Source: Neolewinella lacunae (GTDB lineage Bacteria; Bacteroidota; Bacteroidia; Chitinophagales; Saprospiraceae). From it: a stretch of 64,000 nt of DNA. The stretch is from contig NZ_JACSIT010000139.1 of the NCBI RefSeq assembly GCF_014349155.1, positions 40,666-104,665 of the forward strand. The letters are read 5' to 3'. Shown here in pieces: positions 54,101 through 61,759 of the stretch (its first letter is position 1; each line of letters begins with the position of its first letter). Below the pieces are notes generated by a model. The model was not told where the DNA came from. It saw only the letters and a program-made list of their open reading frames with translations, and made no database searches. The translations under genes were made by a program, and so were the position numbers.

Positions 54101-56176
54101 AGCCGTAACGCCGTTAAAATTGCCAGCCGTAATGTCCAGACACACGTTAGCCCCTTGCGCAATGTTACACGCATCGCCGAGGCAAAGGCTGAAGTTGCTG
54201 GTGCCCATGCCGCAGTTCGTGTCCGGTCCGCCACCACCCGTATTGCAGGGTGTGCAGCTGCCGCCGCAGTCGATGCCCGTTTCGGTGCCGTTCATGATGC
54301 CATCGAAACAGGTTGGGGTAGTCGTACAAGGGGGGCAACTGCCACCACAATCGATACCCGTTTCCGTGCCGTTCATGATGCCGTCGGAACAGGTGGGTGC
54401 GGTCGTACAACCGTTGACGGAACCATCATTGGCCACGGGGTTGGCAATGATGCCGGTAGTGGTGGTTCCGGAAATGTCCGCCAAATCAAGAATCTTGGTC
54501 CCGGCGGTATTGTTGGTAAAACAGATCGTCCCGAGTACGGTACCGTCGGGGTAGCTCACCCCCGTCTGGCTCATCTGCAAATAAATTACCCGTACTTGTC
54601 CGCTGCTGCGCATGTTCACCAGCGGAGCATCCACCAATCCAGCGTCAAAAGTATGCGAAGAAAGCGCCAGACTGCCCGCCGGGTAGTTGATGTCGAATTG
54701 AAAAGAAGTCACGTTGGTAAACTTCCCGACCGTAATGTCGATGCAAGCCTGGCCGCCAGCGGGGATTCCACAGGCATCGCCCAGGCACAGGCTGAAATTG
54801 TTGGTGCCCATGCCGCAGTTCGTATCCGGGCCACCCGTCGTTGCACACGGCGCACAACTTCCGCCACAGTCAACCCCCGTTTCCGTGCCGTTCTGAATAC
54901 CATCCGAACACGTAGGTTGGGGCGTGCCCCCGCAGCCATTGACGGAGCCGTCATTGGCGATGGGGTTAGGAACTTGCCCGGTGGTATTGCTGGCGGTGAT
55001 GTCCGCCAGGTCCAGTACCGTAGCCGCCGTACCCCCGTTGTTGGTAAAGCAAACGGTGCCAATCACGGTGCCATCCGGGAAAGTCACCCCGTTCTGGTCG
55101 GCTTGAAAATAAATGACGCGCACCTGCCCGCTGTTGCGCATATTGACCAGCAGAGGATCTGCCAAAGCAGGATTGGAAGTAAAAGAAGCCAGGCTTACGC
55201 GCCCGGCGGGGAAGTTGATATCCGTCTGAAAAGAGGTGATGTTCGTGAACTTGCCCACCGTAATATCGATACAGGCCTGGCCACCTTGGGCAATGCCACA
55301 GGCATCGCCCAGGCACAGGCTGAAGTTATTGGTGCCCATGCCGCAGTTCGTATCCGGGCCACCCGTCGTTGCACACGGCGCACAACTGCCGCCACAGTCA
55401 ATACCCGTTTCCGTGCCGTTCTGAATCCCGTCGGAACAGGTAGGCGTAGTGGTACACGGTGGGCAACTGCCTCCGCAGTCGATGCCCGTTTCGTTCCCAT
55501 TGCGGATACCGTCGGTACACGTGGGCGTGGGCGTGCAAGGTGGGCAGCTTCCGCCGCAATCGATACCCGTTTCATTACCATTCCGAATGCCGTCCGTACA
55601 CGTGGGCGTTGGTGTACAGGGAGGGCAGCTTCCACCGCAATCAACGCCCGTTTCGTTGCCGTTCCGGATGCCGTCGGAGCAGGTAGGCATTCCACCCGTA
55701 CCCCCGTTGACCGTTCCATTACTCACCGTGAAGTTGGACACGATCATTTCGTTATCGTTCGTAATTTCGATGGGGATGGAGTTGCTGGTTATGCTTACCG
55801 TCGTCTCCACTTCCTGCAAAACATTGAAGCAGATGGTACCGAACGTGAAAGGCCCGGCGTTGGTGAAACTGGTAGCAAAGAAGGGGCTCCACACCGCCCG
55901 GATATTACCCGGGTTCGCAGCTTGGTTGATGAAGGACATATTCACGCCTCCAATATTGCCCGTTCCTGAAACGAAAGCCAGCACCGCCGGGTCAAAACTG
56001 ACCGTAAACTGTATCCCAGCAATGTTATTGAAGTTGGTGCCAATGAGGTTGACGCACACTTGTTCGCCTACCGCACCGTCGTCGTCCGAAACAATCAGGC
56101 CGAGGGGTTGCGCGCTAAGGCTGGTGGCGAAGCAAGACAGCAGCCCGCCCAACAGCAAGTAGTAAAATAGCTTCAT
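48125..56176 (-). CDS. Giant cohesin- and SprB-repeat adhesin with gliding-motility (T9SS type B) C-terminal domain
   Basis: A 2683-residue surface protein. Seen in order: signal peptide (LLSCFATSLSAQ), about ten cohesin-like domains (residues about 24-1715), each with a start like VGEQVCVNL and a core like IAGIQFTVSFDPAVLAFVS, ending in a CFNV/CFTV strand. Between them sit ten copies of a Cys-rich motif C-x-DGI-x-NG-x-ETG-x-DCGG-x-C-x-PC, four in tandem near residues 160-260. Then come about eleven SprB-type repeats (about 1719-2580) with GSI-x-L-x-V-x-GG and PYT-x-x-W motifs, and a type B domain (STREVISPNGDGLNE, IFNRWGQLVYEV, about 2584-2683). It is followed by its likely PorP/SprF partner. 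An adhesin or scaffold role is inferred. No enzyme domain was seen. Confidence 0.9.
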   Translation of the reverse strand: MKLFYYLLLGGLLSCFATSLSAQPLGLIVSDDDGAVGEQVCVNLIGTNFNNIAGIQFTVSFDPAVLAFVSGTGNIGGVNMSFINQAANPGNIRAVWSPFFATSFTNAGPFTFGTICFNVLQEVETTVSITSNSIPIEITNDNEMIVSNFTVSNGTVNGGTGGMPTCSDGIRNGNETGVDCGGSCPPCTPTPTCTDGIRNGNETGIDCGGSCPPCTPTPTCTDGIRNGNETGIDCGGSCPPCTTTPTCSDGIQNGTETGIDCGGSCAPCATTGGPDTNCGMGTNNFSLCLGDACGIAQGGQACIDITVGKFTNITSFQTDINFPAGRVSLASFTSNPALADPLLVNMRNSGQVRVIYFQADQNGVTFPDGTVIGTVCFTNNGGTAATVLDLADITASNTTGQVPNPIANDGSVNGCGGTPQPTCSDGIQNGTETGVDCGGSCAPCATTGGPDTNCGMGTNNFSLCLGDACGIPAGGQACIDITVGKFTNVTSFQFDINYPAGSLALSSHTFDAGLVDAPLVNMRSSGQVRVIYLQMSQTGVSYPDGTVLGTICFTNNTAGTKILDLADISGTTTTGIIANPVANDGSVNGCTTAPTCSDGIMNGTETGIDCGGSCPPCTTTPTCFDGIMNGTETGIDCGGSCTPCNTGGGGPDTNCGMGTSNFSLCLGDACNIAQGANVCLDITAGNFNGVTAFQTDITFPSGRLFYQSITTSPVLVDPIQVNVVNAGTVRLLYFQNDQSGATVANGDVIATVCFTNQMAGITNLSLGNITASASGGQVPNPIGNGGSINDCTVQPTCNDGIQNNGETGIDCGGPNCAPCQSTACGSSPTDVEICVGSECAAAGAEVCVPVYISNFDALGGLQFSLNYAPANLQFTRVIPNAALVEGTSPGNPSDGRLNVIWNDPNLTGVTLAADAIAFELCFTVEVAAATPLTFFNPATTLRAFDDQGTRVPATGGPGAVNVNCTTPTCTDGIMNGDETGIDCGGSCAPCNTGGGPDTSCGMGTNNFSLCLGDACGIAQGAQACIDLTVGKFTNITAFQADVEFPAGSVSLVSSSSDPGLGDPLLVNMPNSGRVRIIYFQQSQTGVTYPDGSVIGTLCFTNNSAGTTNLTVTNITANSTTGQLPNPIGNPGMINGCTVTETCTDGIRNNGETGVDCGGPNCAPCAASPLGLDVGDGTASVGQQVCVEVDVANFTNLTNLALTLNFDPAVLQLASVTANSALPGFGAGNFNTGTAGQVRVTYTSATPRTLANGQALFTVCWTVLTGSETTVSITNATATNGQGTNLTVNTSNGTINAGGVVTYDNLTLVSGDADGAVNDEVCVDVRAFNFENAASMQFAITYDASKLEFVSATSTGALAGLQGFSPTPGVVRVIWFDPNVEANSVPDGNSILSLCFRVLEVCETPVEIVSLPGFTAQVSTPENQPIVPFDRVAGTINEGENCGGVPDNLVLDLGSADGAVGEEVCIGIVVTDFTSITNLSFSITYDATAVTFARVANFGLPSITAANVTNPTAGVLTFNWTAPGTAGRTLADGQRLLNVCFTVDRLVATNVNFANSPTLVQARNASGQNVGVIPIGGSINPNAPVIDGLTFQIGSAQASVGDTVCLPVIGYEAIDLVSFQYTINYDPAVLAYVGRQASFAFNGNLLVNSSQPGVLRIIWSDDNAMGNTLPDGGALYDLCFRVLASTATTVSFGNTPTAIEFETLTGIVSSDLLNGQVNGGSAPAIVDANVIAPFCAGGNTGSISLTVSGGPSLTYRWLPNVSTTATASNLAAGVYSVTVTNGSTGQTTTGSYTLVDPTPLSLQVGPVSGVTCNGEEDGSITLQISGGQAPYTIDWSGNLPDNVLAQNNLDGGSYSVTITDDNDCVVSQTNIMVSEPASLQVGGTPVDIRDGSGGVNLVVTGGRNPYTYAWTGPGGYTSTVEDPANITTPGTYCVTVTDNAMCTRSQCFAVIEALAVVSFTVDPGCFGEDNGSIDITVRGGTGNYNYQWSQGGSPLPQTTQDLNNLSPGDYTVTVTSGMNTVVSTITVDAPAQLRARGTVTAATMGNNGAITLTPTGGNAPYTFQWDDGPTTQNRTGLAPGEYCLTMTDESDCTRNVCYTVGAAAIAFVATSTRPASCVDEADGVIRLVIANGVGPFVVRVEPVGLEVTSDTSTIEISVAPGTYEVTVTDEQDGMLMVSLTVGAPSAIVPSSTVVSDTEDTNCSGMVSLSLAGGTGPYTVRWNNGQMGQTITQLCAGAYVATITDANGCTTLTDTLRVGRIDEVLEGISDVSCQDGTDGSINVSISGGVEPYTFAWRRAGEMTVLATTEDLLSSEQLSVGAGAYTLSISDATGATLVRNYTVGVTSGFQVTASVVSDYNGFGVSCPDATDGRIVPVISGQSSYTFEYILGGQIIGIDSVLENAAAGTYTLTVLDDGGCEIVRTLTVTAPPALVLTPTITNISCGETRDGVLSVAVSGGAGGNTFRWSTGATTPRIQNLGAGDYGLTVTDANGCTETASYSLTEPADLALTFVATDATDGCNGAIQVLPLGGSGEYRFNWPQLPGVGNSALAANLCPGEYTIEVSDGSGCQTVTMVATVLDRRFPCLSTREVISPNGDGLNETLVIFCSGDETAANNNLEIFNRWGQLVYEVADYDCSEDGGLQCFEGRTNDGVLLPAGPYYYVFEFSNPLGERMQQRGSFTIVRD
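53646..53661 (-). repeat. Dispersed 16-base repeat, exact copy (in CDS)
   Basis: An exact copy in the fifth cohesin-like domain of the giant adhesin. It encodes CAAAGAE, the same frame as the copy at 37736. Confidence 0.8.
55405..55690 (-). repeat. Four tandem Cys-rich repeat units in the adhesin gene
   Basis: Four units of about 72 bases encode C-x-DGI-x-NG-x-ETG-x-DCGG-x-C-x-PC separated by short Thr/Pro linkers. They differ mostly at third codon positions, so selection acts on the protein. Six further single copies lie between cohesin domains at 52.7-54.9 kb. Confidence 0.85.
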
Positions 56177-56228
56177 CTAAAATTTCAGTTGATGGGATTA
56201 AAATCGAATGCTTTTGGAAAGACCCCGC

Positions 56229-57020
56229 TTAGCGCCTACGCCGTTGAAAAATCACTTTGCGGTGCAGTTGCTCCCGGTCTGTGGTAATTCGTACAATGTA
56301 AGTGCCGTCGGCAGGAAAATCCGCAGCTGAAAGTTCATAGTTTACGGTTCCGGAGCTGATGGACCAGGGACGCCGGAACAAGGTCCGCCCCCCCGCATCC
56401 AGCAACTCCAGCGTCGCCTTGCTGGTGTACTGGAGATCCAGCGTGATCCGGCTGAAGTCGCTGAAAGGGTTGGGCGCCACCCGAAAGCGATCGTCTTCCC
56501 CCATCGCCGTCAGCGAAGAGGAGCCCTGGATGATGACTACCCCCGGCACCAGGGTCGTGGTTACCGCCTGGTTCAGGCTGTCCGAAAAGGAGTAGCCGAC
56601 GGGGATTTCCGTAAATTCAATCGGCGTTTCCAGGCTGACCGTCCGCAGGGGCAACAGGCGCAGGGTAAAAAGACGGCTGCTGTCGGGCAGCATCAACCCC
56701 CGCAGGTTACTGTCGAATTCCAGGTAGCCAATCCGGCCTTGTTGTACCTGCCGGCGATTGAAGTTGTCTTCAAAAGTCCCGCCCAGCGCAATGTCCGTCA
56801 CCCCAACAAATTCGAGCGCCAGGGTGTCCCAGGTCAGCGAAAACTGAATCCCGACGACGTGCTCCAGGCCAATGCCCCGGACGCTCACCAGAACTTCCTC
56901 ATCGGAAGTTCCACTGGCATTTTCAACGTAAATTTTGGTTTCCTGCGCCCGCAGAAAACACGTAGCCAAAAGCAACAATGCCGTTGCCCCAAGGCCGCGG
57001 TACAAAATCGGTATGTTCAT
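56229..57020 (-). CDS. Small secreted protein with one cohesin-like domain and T9SS type A domain
   Basis: A 263-residue exported protein. Seen: signal peptide (ALLLLATCFLRAQ), one cohesin-like domain (residues about 27-150: EEVLVSVRGIGLEHVVGIQFSLTWDTLALEFVGV ... GRIGYLEFDSNLRGLMLPDSSRLFTLRLLPL), a short linker, and a type A sorting domain (FRVAPNPFSDFSRITLDL, LELLDAGGRTLFRRP, DGTYIVRITTDREQLHRKVIF, about 180-263). The cohesin unit resembles those of the giant adhesin 50 bases downstream, so the two genes are probably one operon. It could be an anchored receptor for the dockerin-like module in the 57.3-61.8 kb protein; this pairing is a hypothesis. Confidence 0.85.
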   Translation of the reverse strand: MNIPILYRGLGATALLLLATCFLRAQETKIYVENASGTSDEEVLVSVRGIGLEHVVGIQFSLTWDTLALEFVGVTDIALGGTFEDNFNRRQVQQGRIGYLEFDSNLRGLMLPDSSRLFTLRLLPLRTVSLETPIEFTEIPVGYSFSDSLNQAVTTTLVPGVVIIQGSSSLTAMGEDDRFRVAPNPFSDFSRITLDLQYTSKATLELLDAGGRTLFRRPWSISSGTVNYELSAADFPADGTYIVRITTDREQLHRKVIFQRRRR

Positions 57021-57340
57021 TGAATCGGGATTATAAATCCAAGACGATGGCCTCTAATGTGTATTTCCGCCCGCTAAGGTAGCTATTTTCCGGCATCCTG
57101 CGGGGAGCAATCAAAATTCGCACTGCGCCCGCCTCATTTTGCTGCGCAGCTGTTGTTATGGGGCGCCGGAGCGCAGGTGCCGGGAACGGGGAAGGAGCAA
57201 TGCCCCACCCTTCAGCCCGGAAATACTACCGACCACTCAGGCCAGCACCGGACCCGGAGCAGCAAACGGCCTCTTTTACAAAGCGCTGTCTGCCGCACCG
57301 GGCCCGGGTTAATCCGCATCGGCCACCTAACCGGCAACGT
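57021..57340. other. Non-coding region between the two T9SS cargo genes
   Basis: About 320 bases without a supported gene. It contains a degenerate copy of the dispersed repeat (57163-57180) with its extended body (GAACGGGGAAGGAGCAATGCC). No clear terminator or promoter was seen. Confidence 0.5.
57163..57180 (+). repeat. Dispersed repeat, degenerate copy (intergenic)
   Basis: GCGCCGGAGCGCAGGTGC is an altered core with a 2-base insertion, but the downstream body GGAACGGGGAAGGAGCAA supports common origin. Confidence 0.5.
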
Positions 57341-60300
57341 TTATTGCACAATCATTTTCCGGGTAGCCGTAAAGTCGCCGGCCCGCAGGGTGTAGGTAAA
57401 GACACCAGCCGCGCCCAATTCTGCCCGGAATACTGTCACCTGGTTTTCGCCGGCACTTAGCTCCAGCGTGCGTTGGCTGACCACCTTGCCCGTAAGATCC
57501 CGGATGGTCAGTTCACCCGCGCCGCCCGTCTCCGCGCGGAAGCGAATGACGGTGGATTCTTTTACCGGGTTAGGGACGTTTTGCAGCAGCGCCGCAGGGG
57601 CCTCCGTCTCCGGCGCATCGCCAAAGTCAATGGCCAGGCCCTGGTGCTGGCCAGCGGCAGTGTAGCCCTCGGCGTACACCACTTCACTGTTCACGGAAAG
57701 GACCTCCCGCAGCGTCACGTTGCGTTCCGCCACTACCGTCACCCGCAGCAAAGGCAAAGCCGTAGCCAGGCCGTCCGGCGTATGGAAACTAAAGGGTATC
57801 ATTCCCCGGCCCAGGTAGGCGGGGTTGACGTTGCCCGCCTCCAATTGTCCGTAGTCCAGGCCGGTAATCCGGACGCCCTCGCCAAAAACGAAGGTACCCT
57901 GTACACCTGCCAGACCGGCCGTTGCACCAGCTTCCAGTGCGATTTCGTAGGTGTTACCAGCCATCATCGCAATGTTTTCAGCCGCAAACGCCCGTTCTCC
58001 AGCCACACCCCGCGGACGACGGATACCGTCTCCACTGGCGTCTCCTACCATGATGGCAATCAAGTCGGCATCCCGGACGTTGGCGGCCAGGTTGTTGACG
58101 TTGACCACTTCAGGGAAGTTGGTAGCCCAGGGGTTCTGCGCCACGGGGAATACAAATCCAGCATCCACAAAACGGTAGGCCGTATTGTCGTTGTAGCTGT
58201 CGTCCAGGCCCAGGATGAGGCGACGGATGGCAATGATGTCCTGCACCGTAATCTCCTCATCGTTGTTCGCATCCGCCGCCAGACGACGGTAGGGCGAGCC
58301 CAGATCCTCCAGTCCCAGTATGTGGCGGGTGATCAACACAAGGTCAAAAGTGGAAATGCCCTGACTGTGGTTGATGTAGTCATCGAAGAAGGCGTCGACC
58401 GTAAAGTCGCGGCCCACTACCAGCCCATCAAAAACGTAGCGCCCTTGCCCGTCGCTCAGGGTGGCCAGGTTTTCAATCTCCCCGGTAAGGGTCAGTTCCA
58501 CGCCCCCTACTGCAACTCCGTTTTCGGAGAGAATGGTGCCACCAATGGAACTGCGGTTCTCCTCCAAACAGGCGTTCTCGGCCCGCTGGACAAGAACGAA
58601 TACCGCGCAGTAGTCAGCCCGCCCCAGTGGGTCGAAGGCGTAAACCCGCACGGGAACCGTAGCGTCGCTTTCACAGTCCAGAAGGATGCCGTCGCGGCCC
58701 GCCACGGGAGTGAATCCGGCTTCGTTGGCCTCTGCTTCTGTGTAGATAGAATAAGTTACGGTGCCGGAGCAGTCTTCGACTTCGCTGGCAATGAAGTCGG
58801 TAGCCCAGATGGCGGCGTTGCCCCCACCCTCACCGTTTGGCATAAGGGTGACGGTAAGCTGGCCGATGCAGATGGGCGTGGGCGCTTTAGCGTCTTCTAC
58901 GCAGAATTCGATAACTTCCACGTCGACATTGCCACATCCGTCGGTACCGCGTACCCGGATGGCGTGGCTGCCCGTGGGCACATTGGCCAGGGTCACCGTG
59001 TAGTCACCCTCGCCGTTGTCGCTGACTTCACCGGGCAACAACAGGCGGGTGCGGTCAAAACCTGCACTCAGTTCGTAGTCCAGGTCCAGTTCAATCCGGA
59101 AGCCCAGTTGCTCCTGGGCCGTACACTCGTCGGTCAATTCAAAACGCAGGACGACATCGCCGGTGCAGTTGGCCCCGAGGGCTTCAAAGCAGGTCTCCTG
59201 ATTGTTTTCCGTAATCGTGGGCGCTTCCTCGTCGTAAATCTTTACGTACTGAATGTAGCGGAAGGCACCCCGGCTGTTATCGACGCCGTAGGTGAAATTG
59301 TCGTTGTTGTCGTTGCCGTTGTGGTCATCCGTTCCATCGTTGTCGTTGCCATCATCCACCGGCCAGGTAAAGCCATTGTTGTTGCGGATGGCATCAGCAT
59401 CCAGAACGGCGGTGTCGTCCGTCGTAGTGGTCAGGCTGCGGGGCAGGAGATGCAGGAAGGTGCGTTCGCGGAGGTTGTTGTCTCCGTCAAAATCCCGTGG
59501 GAGGAGGTAGGGCTGCCCAAAAGTGTTGTATTCGCACCAGTTAATGACCAGGTACTCGATGCGCAGTTTGTAGCATTCGTCTACCGTGCTTTCCAGCGTA
59601 TCGGTGCTGACCTCCGTCGTGATCAGATCACAGGCGCTACGGATGACTTCTACTCCGCCGATGTTTGGCGTCATACGGCAGAAGGCCTCCGTATCCCCGG
59701 GGAAACTGATAATGTAGTCGTGCACGGCGCTGACCGTAATCCGCTGCTGGCAAATCTGTAGGTTGGTAAAACCCTCCCCATCGGTTGCGGTGAAGGTCCG
59801 GGTGAAAGTACCTACCCCACAACTGTTGATGCCTCCGGTGATGGTTTGGGTGAGGGTCACCTCACAGTTGTCTTCGCCGGCTGCCGTGCCAAAGGCCGCG
59901 TCGAGTTCTTCGTCGCTGGCTTCCTGGATGATGGCGGGCAGGCCAACCGCTTCGTACGCCTGGCAGGTCAGGAAAACAGGGGCGGGTGGCGTACACGTGG
60001 GGGCCAGCTTGTCTTCCACCAGCACGCTGAGCCAGCAGTAGTTTACGTTGCCCGCAGCGTCGGTCGCCCGCAGGCCCACCAATACTTCGCCGAGATCGGC
60101 ACAGGTCACCTCAATCCGCTGGCCGTAGCTCGCTCCTGCCAGCAGTTGGTAAGTGCCGTTGGCGTTTTGCCGTACCCGCCCGATGGCGAGTTGTACGCCC
60201 GAGCAATCATCGTAGCTGCCGTTGTCCAGCATCTCCGGGGTGAGCACCGCCAGGCCCAGACTGCCATCCCCAGTTTGGGATAAGCCTGCCGTAAGGCTGA

Positions 60301-61759
60301 CGTTAAGCCCGTCTTCGCATACCGCAACGGGAGCCGTCCCGTCTATGATCCGGATGTCTACGTCCGTGAAGTCCCGGTTATCGCAATCATCCTGGTAAGT
60401 GTAGCGGATCACGTGGTTGCCCACGGGCAGGAGCGGAGAGATTTCCGCACCGACGTTGTTGAGGTTGAGAAAAACGGTGCCGATGCTGGGAGCATTGGTG
60501 TTACCGTTGGGGAAAATATCGGCACGCAGGGTCAGTGCTCCCGAACAGGCATCCACTAAGCGGATGCCCGGCATATCCAGGCGAATGTAGGCTCCACACT
60601 GGTTGCCAGCGTTGGTAACAAACTGCAGCGGTCCTACGTCGGGTAAACCATCGAAGTTGAGGTCTTGGGTAGGTGCCGTAAAGGTCGGGGGCGTAAAGTC
60701 CCCGATTTTGAGGATTTGCGTGAAGGTGCGGACGTCCTCGGGGGCACACCAGTCGATAACGGTGTACGTACGAATGACTTTGTAGGCCAGCGGGCAGGTA
60801 GGAATCACCGGCGAGTCTTCGTAAGTGAGGCCAAGGTTACAGAAGGTAGCCCCTTGTCCTAAAACCAGCGGAATCTGCGTGCCGTCCGGGCCGTTCAGGA
60901 AGGGAAGATCACCGGGCTGGGGGGCGGGAACATCCCCAAAGTCCAGTCCCAGGGCATTCAGTTCATCGCATTCGATGGTCACTACGTCGGGGATGTTCGA
61001 AACGTCGAGGTCATCCAGCGTGGGGCGAACGAAGGTGATGCTGTAACTGGCCACCGCCGGCGCATTTTCTTCACCGGAAGCGCTCGGGCAGCTGCCGTCG
61101 GTTGCCGTGAAGGTCCGCGTCAGTTCCACGTCGTTGCACAGCGGGTCCACGGAGGAGCGCGTAACGATGTCGTTAACGCAAACTTCCACGATTTCCGAAC
61201 AGTTGTCCGTCACCTCGGGCAGGCCACCACCCGCCAGCAGACGCGCAAGCAGGGCCGGGTTGAGGGTGCCGGGAACGATGCTGTTGGTCCGGGTATTGAC
61301 CGAATAACAGCGGTTAACCGTGTTGGCCAGTAGCCCCAGGTCGATGCCCTCGATCGCCGTACAGTAAAGCGGCCCGGCGGGAGCCGTGGGTACCGAGGTG
61401 AAGACGGGCGGGGTCTTGTCTTCGGCCACCACCGTCATCCAGCCCGTGGTGAAACCGGCAATTCCTTCGGCCGTAATAACTACCCGGAAGGTTCCGCAGT
61501 GGTCAATCACGGGCCCGTTGGAGGGGTCGCTGTCCTCCACCGTAATGGTGAAAGCATCGTAAGGAAGGTTGCCGTTGCCATCCGCGTCAAATTCTCCCAC
61601 CAGAATTTCCTGGGGGATGACGGTGGCGTTGCAGAGATCGTCCAAAGTGATGTTTACGCTGGCAATGGTAACCAGGGCAACACTATCCGTTTGGGCCGCA
61701 AGGAGGTTGGTAAGTAGAAGCGCCAACCCAAGCACTAAAGTGCGTAGGATTTTTGTCAT
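57341..61759 (-). CDS. Giant T9SS type A protein with dockerin type I-like and cohesin-like modules
   Basis: A 1472-residue exported protein. Seen: signal peptide (LGLALLLTNLLAAQ), a long N-terminal part of HYR/Ig-like units with Cys pairs and phrases such as VVAEDKTPPVFTSVP and IRIIDGTAPVAVCEDGL, and a carboxypeptidase-regulatory-like domain (IGGTILSENGVAVGGVELTL, about 1065-1128). A dockerin type I-like pair of helical units follows (about 1128-1187): a first half GISTFDLVLITRHILGLE and a second DANNDEEITVQDIIAIRRLILG that keeps the calcium-loop D-x-N-x-D and position-12 Asp. Then comes a cohesin-like domain (about 1258-1378: MMAGNTYEIALEAGATAGLAGVQGTFVF) and a type A sorting domain (VPNPVKESTVIRF ... 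GVFTYTLRAGDFTATRKMIVQ). The start MTKILRT at 61759 opens the signal peptide; the open frame extends 61 codons further. Confidence 0.87.
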   Translation of the reverse strand: MTKILRTLVLGLALLLTNLLAAQTDSVALVTIASVNITLDDLCNATVIPQEILVGEFDADGNGNLPYDAFTITVEDSDPSNGPVIDHCGTFRVVITAEGIAGFTTGWMTVVAEDKTPPVFTSVPTAPAGPLYCTAIEGIDLGLLANTVNRCYSVNTRTNSIVPGTLNPALLARLLAGGGLPEVTDNCSEIVEVCVNDIVTRSSVDPLCNDVELTRTFTATDGSCPSASGEENAPAVASYSITFVRPTLDDLDVSNIPDVVTIECDELNALGLDFGDVPAPQPGDLPFLNGPDGTQIPLVLGQGATFCNLGLTYEDSPVIPTCPLAYKVIRTYTVIDWCAPEDVRTFTQILKIGDFTPPTFTAPTQDLNFDGLPDVGPLQFVTNAGNQCGAYIRLDMPGIRLVDACSGALTLRADIFPNGNTNAPSIGTVFLNLNNVGAEISPLLPVGNHVIRYTYQDDCDNRDFTDVDIRIIDGTAPVAVCEDGLNVSLTAGLSQTGDGSLGLAVLTPEMLDNGSYDDCSGVQLAIGRVRQNANGTYQLLAGASYGQRIEVTCADLGEVLVGLRATDAAGNVNYCWLSVLVEDKLAPTCTPPAPVFLTCQAYEAVGLPAIIQEASDEELDAAFGTAAGEDNCEVTLTQTITGGINSCGVGTFTRTFTATDGEGFTNLQICQQRITVSAVHDYIISFPGDTEAFCRMTPNIGGVEVIRSACDLITTEVSTDTLESTVDECYKLRIEYLVINWCEYNTFGQPYLLPRDFDGDNNLRERTFLHLLPRSLTTTTDDTAVLDADAIRNNNGFTWPVDDGNDNDGTDDHNGNDNNDNFTYGVDNSRGAFRYIQYVKIYDEEAPTITENNQETCFEALGANCTGDVVLRFELTDECTAQEQLGFRIELDLDYELSAGFDRTRLLLPGEVSDNGEGDYTVTLANVPTGSHAIRVRGTDGCGNVDVEVIEFCVEDAKAPTPICIGQLTVTLMPNGEGGGNAAIWATDFIASEVEDCSGTVTYSIYTEAEANEAGFTPVAGRDGILLDCESDATVPVRVYAFDPLGRADYCAVFVLVQRAENACLEENRSSIGGTILSENGVAVGGVELTLTGEIENLATLSDGQGRYVFDGLVVGRDFTVDAFFDDYINHSQGISTFDLVLITRHILGLEDLGSPYRRLAADANNDEEITVQDIIAIRRLILGLDDSYNDNTAYRFVDAGFVFPVAQNPWATNFPEVVNVNNLAANVRDADLIAIMVGDASGDGIRRPRGVAGERAFAAENIAMMAGNTYEIALEAGATAGLAGVQGTFVFGEGVRITGLDYGQLEAGNVNPAYLGRGMIPFSFHTPDGLATALPLLRVTVVAERNVTLREVLSVNSEVVYAEGYTAAGQHQGLAIDFGDAPETEAPAALLQNVPNPVKESTVIRFRAETGGAGELTIRDLTGKVVSQRTLELSAGENQVTVFRAELGAAGVFTYTLRAGDFTATRKMIVQ
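58200..58375 (-). other. Dockerin type I-like module (within the 1472-residue protein)
   Basis: This segment encodes two helical halves. The second has a complete EF-hand-like calcium loop (DANNDEEITVQD) followed by IIAIRRLILG, closely matching dockerin repeats. The first half lacks the loop acidic residues (NHSQGISTFD), so only one calcium site is convincing. Confidence 0.75.

Noticed and set aside
55405-55690. Possible CRISPR array because of regularly spaced direct repeats
   Set aside because: The repeats are in frame, encode a Cys-rich peptide and differ mainly at third codon positions. There are no unique spacers and no cas genes.
57473-59761. A 762-residue open frame on the plus strand opposite the dockerin gene
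   Set aside because: It is antisense to a gene with a signal peptide, known domains and a sorting domain. Its own translation has no recognisable domain, and long antisense frames are common in GC-rich DNA. The same applies to the long antisense frames at 31646-33469, 33479-34816 and 54155-55969.
48125-61759. A true cellulosome locus
   Set aside because: No glycoside hydrolase, lyase, esterase or carbohydrate-binding module attached to a dockerin was seen in the window, so only the cohesin-dockerin architecture is claimed.
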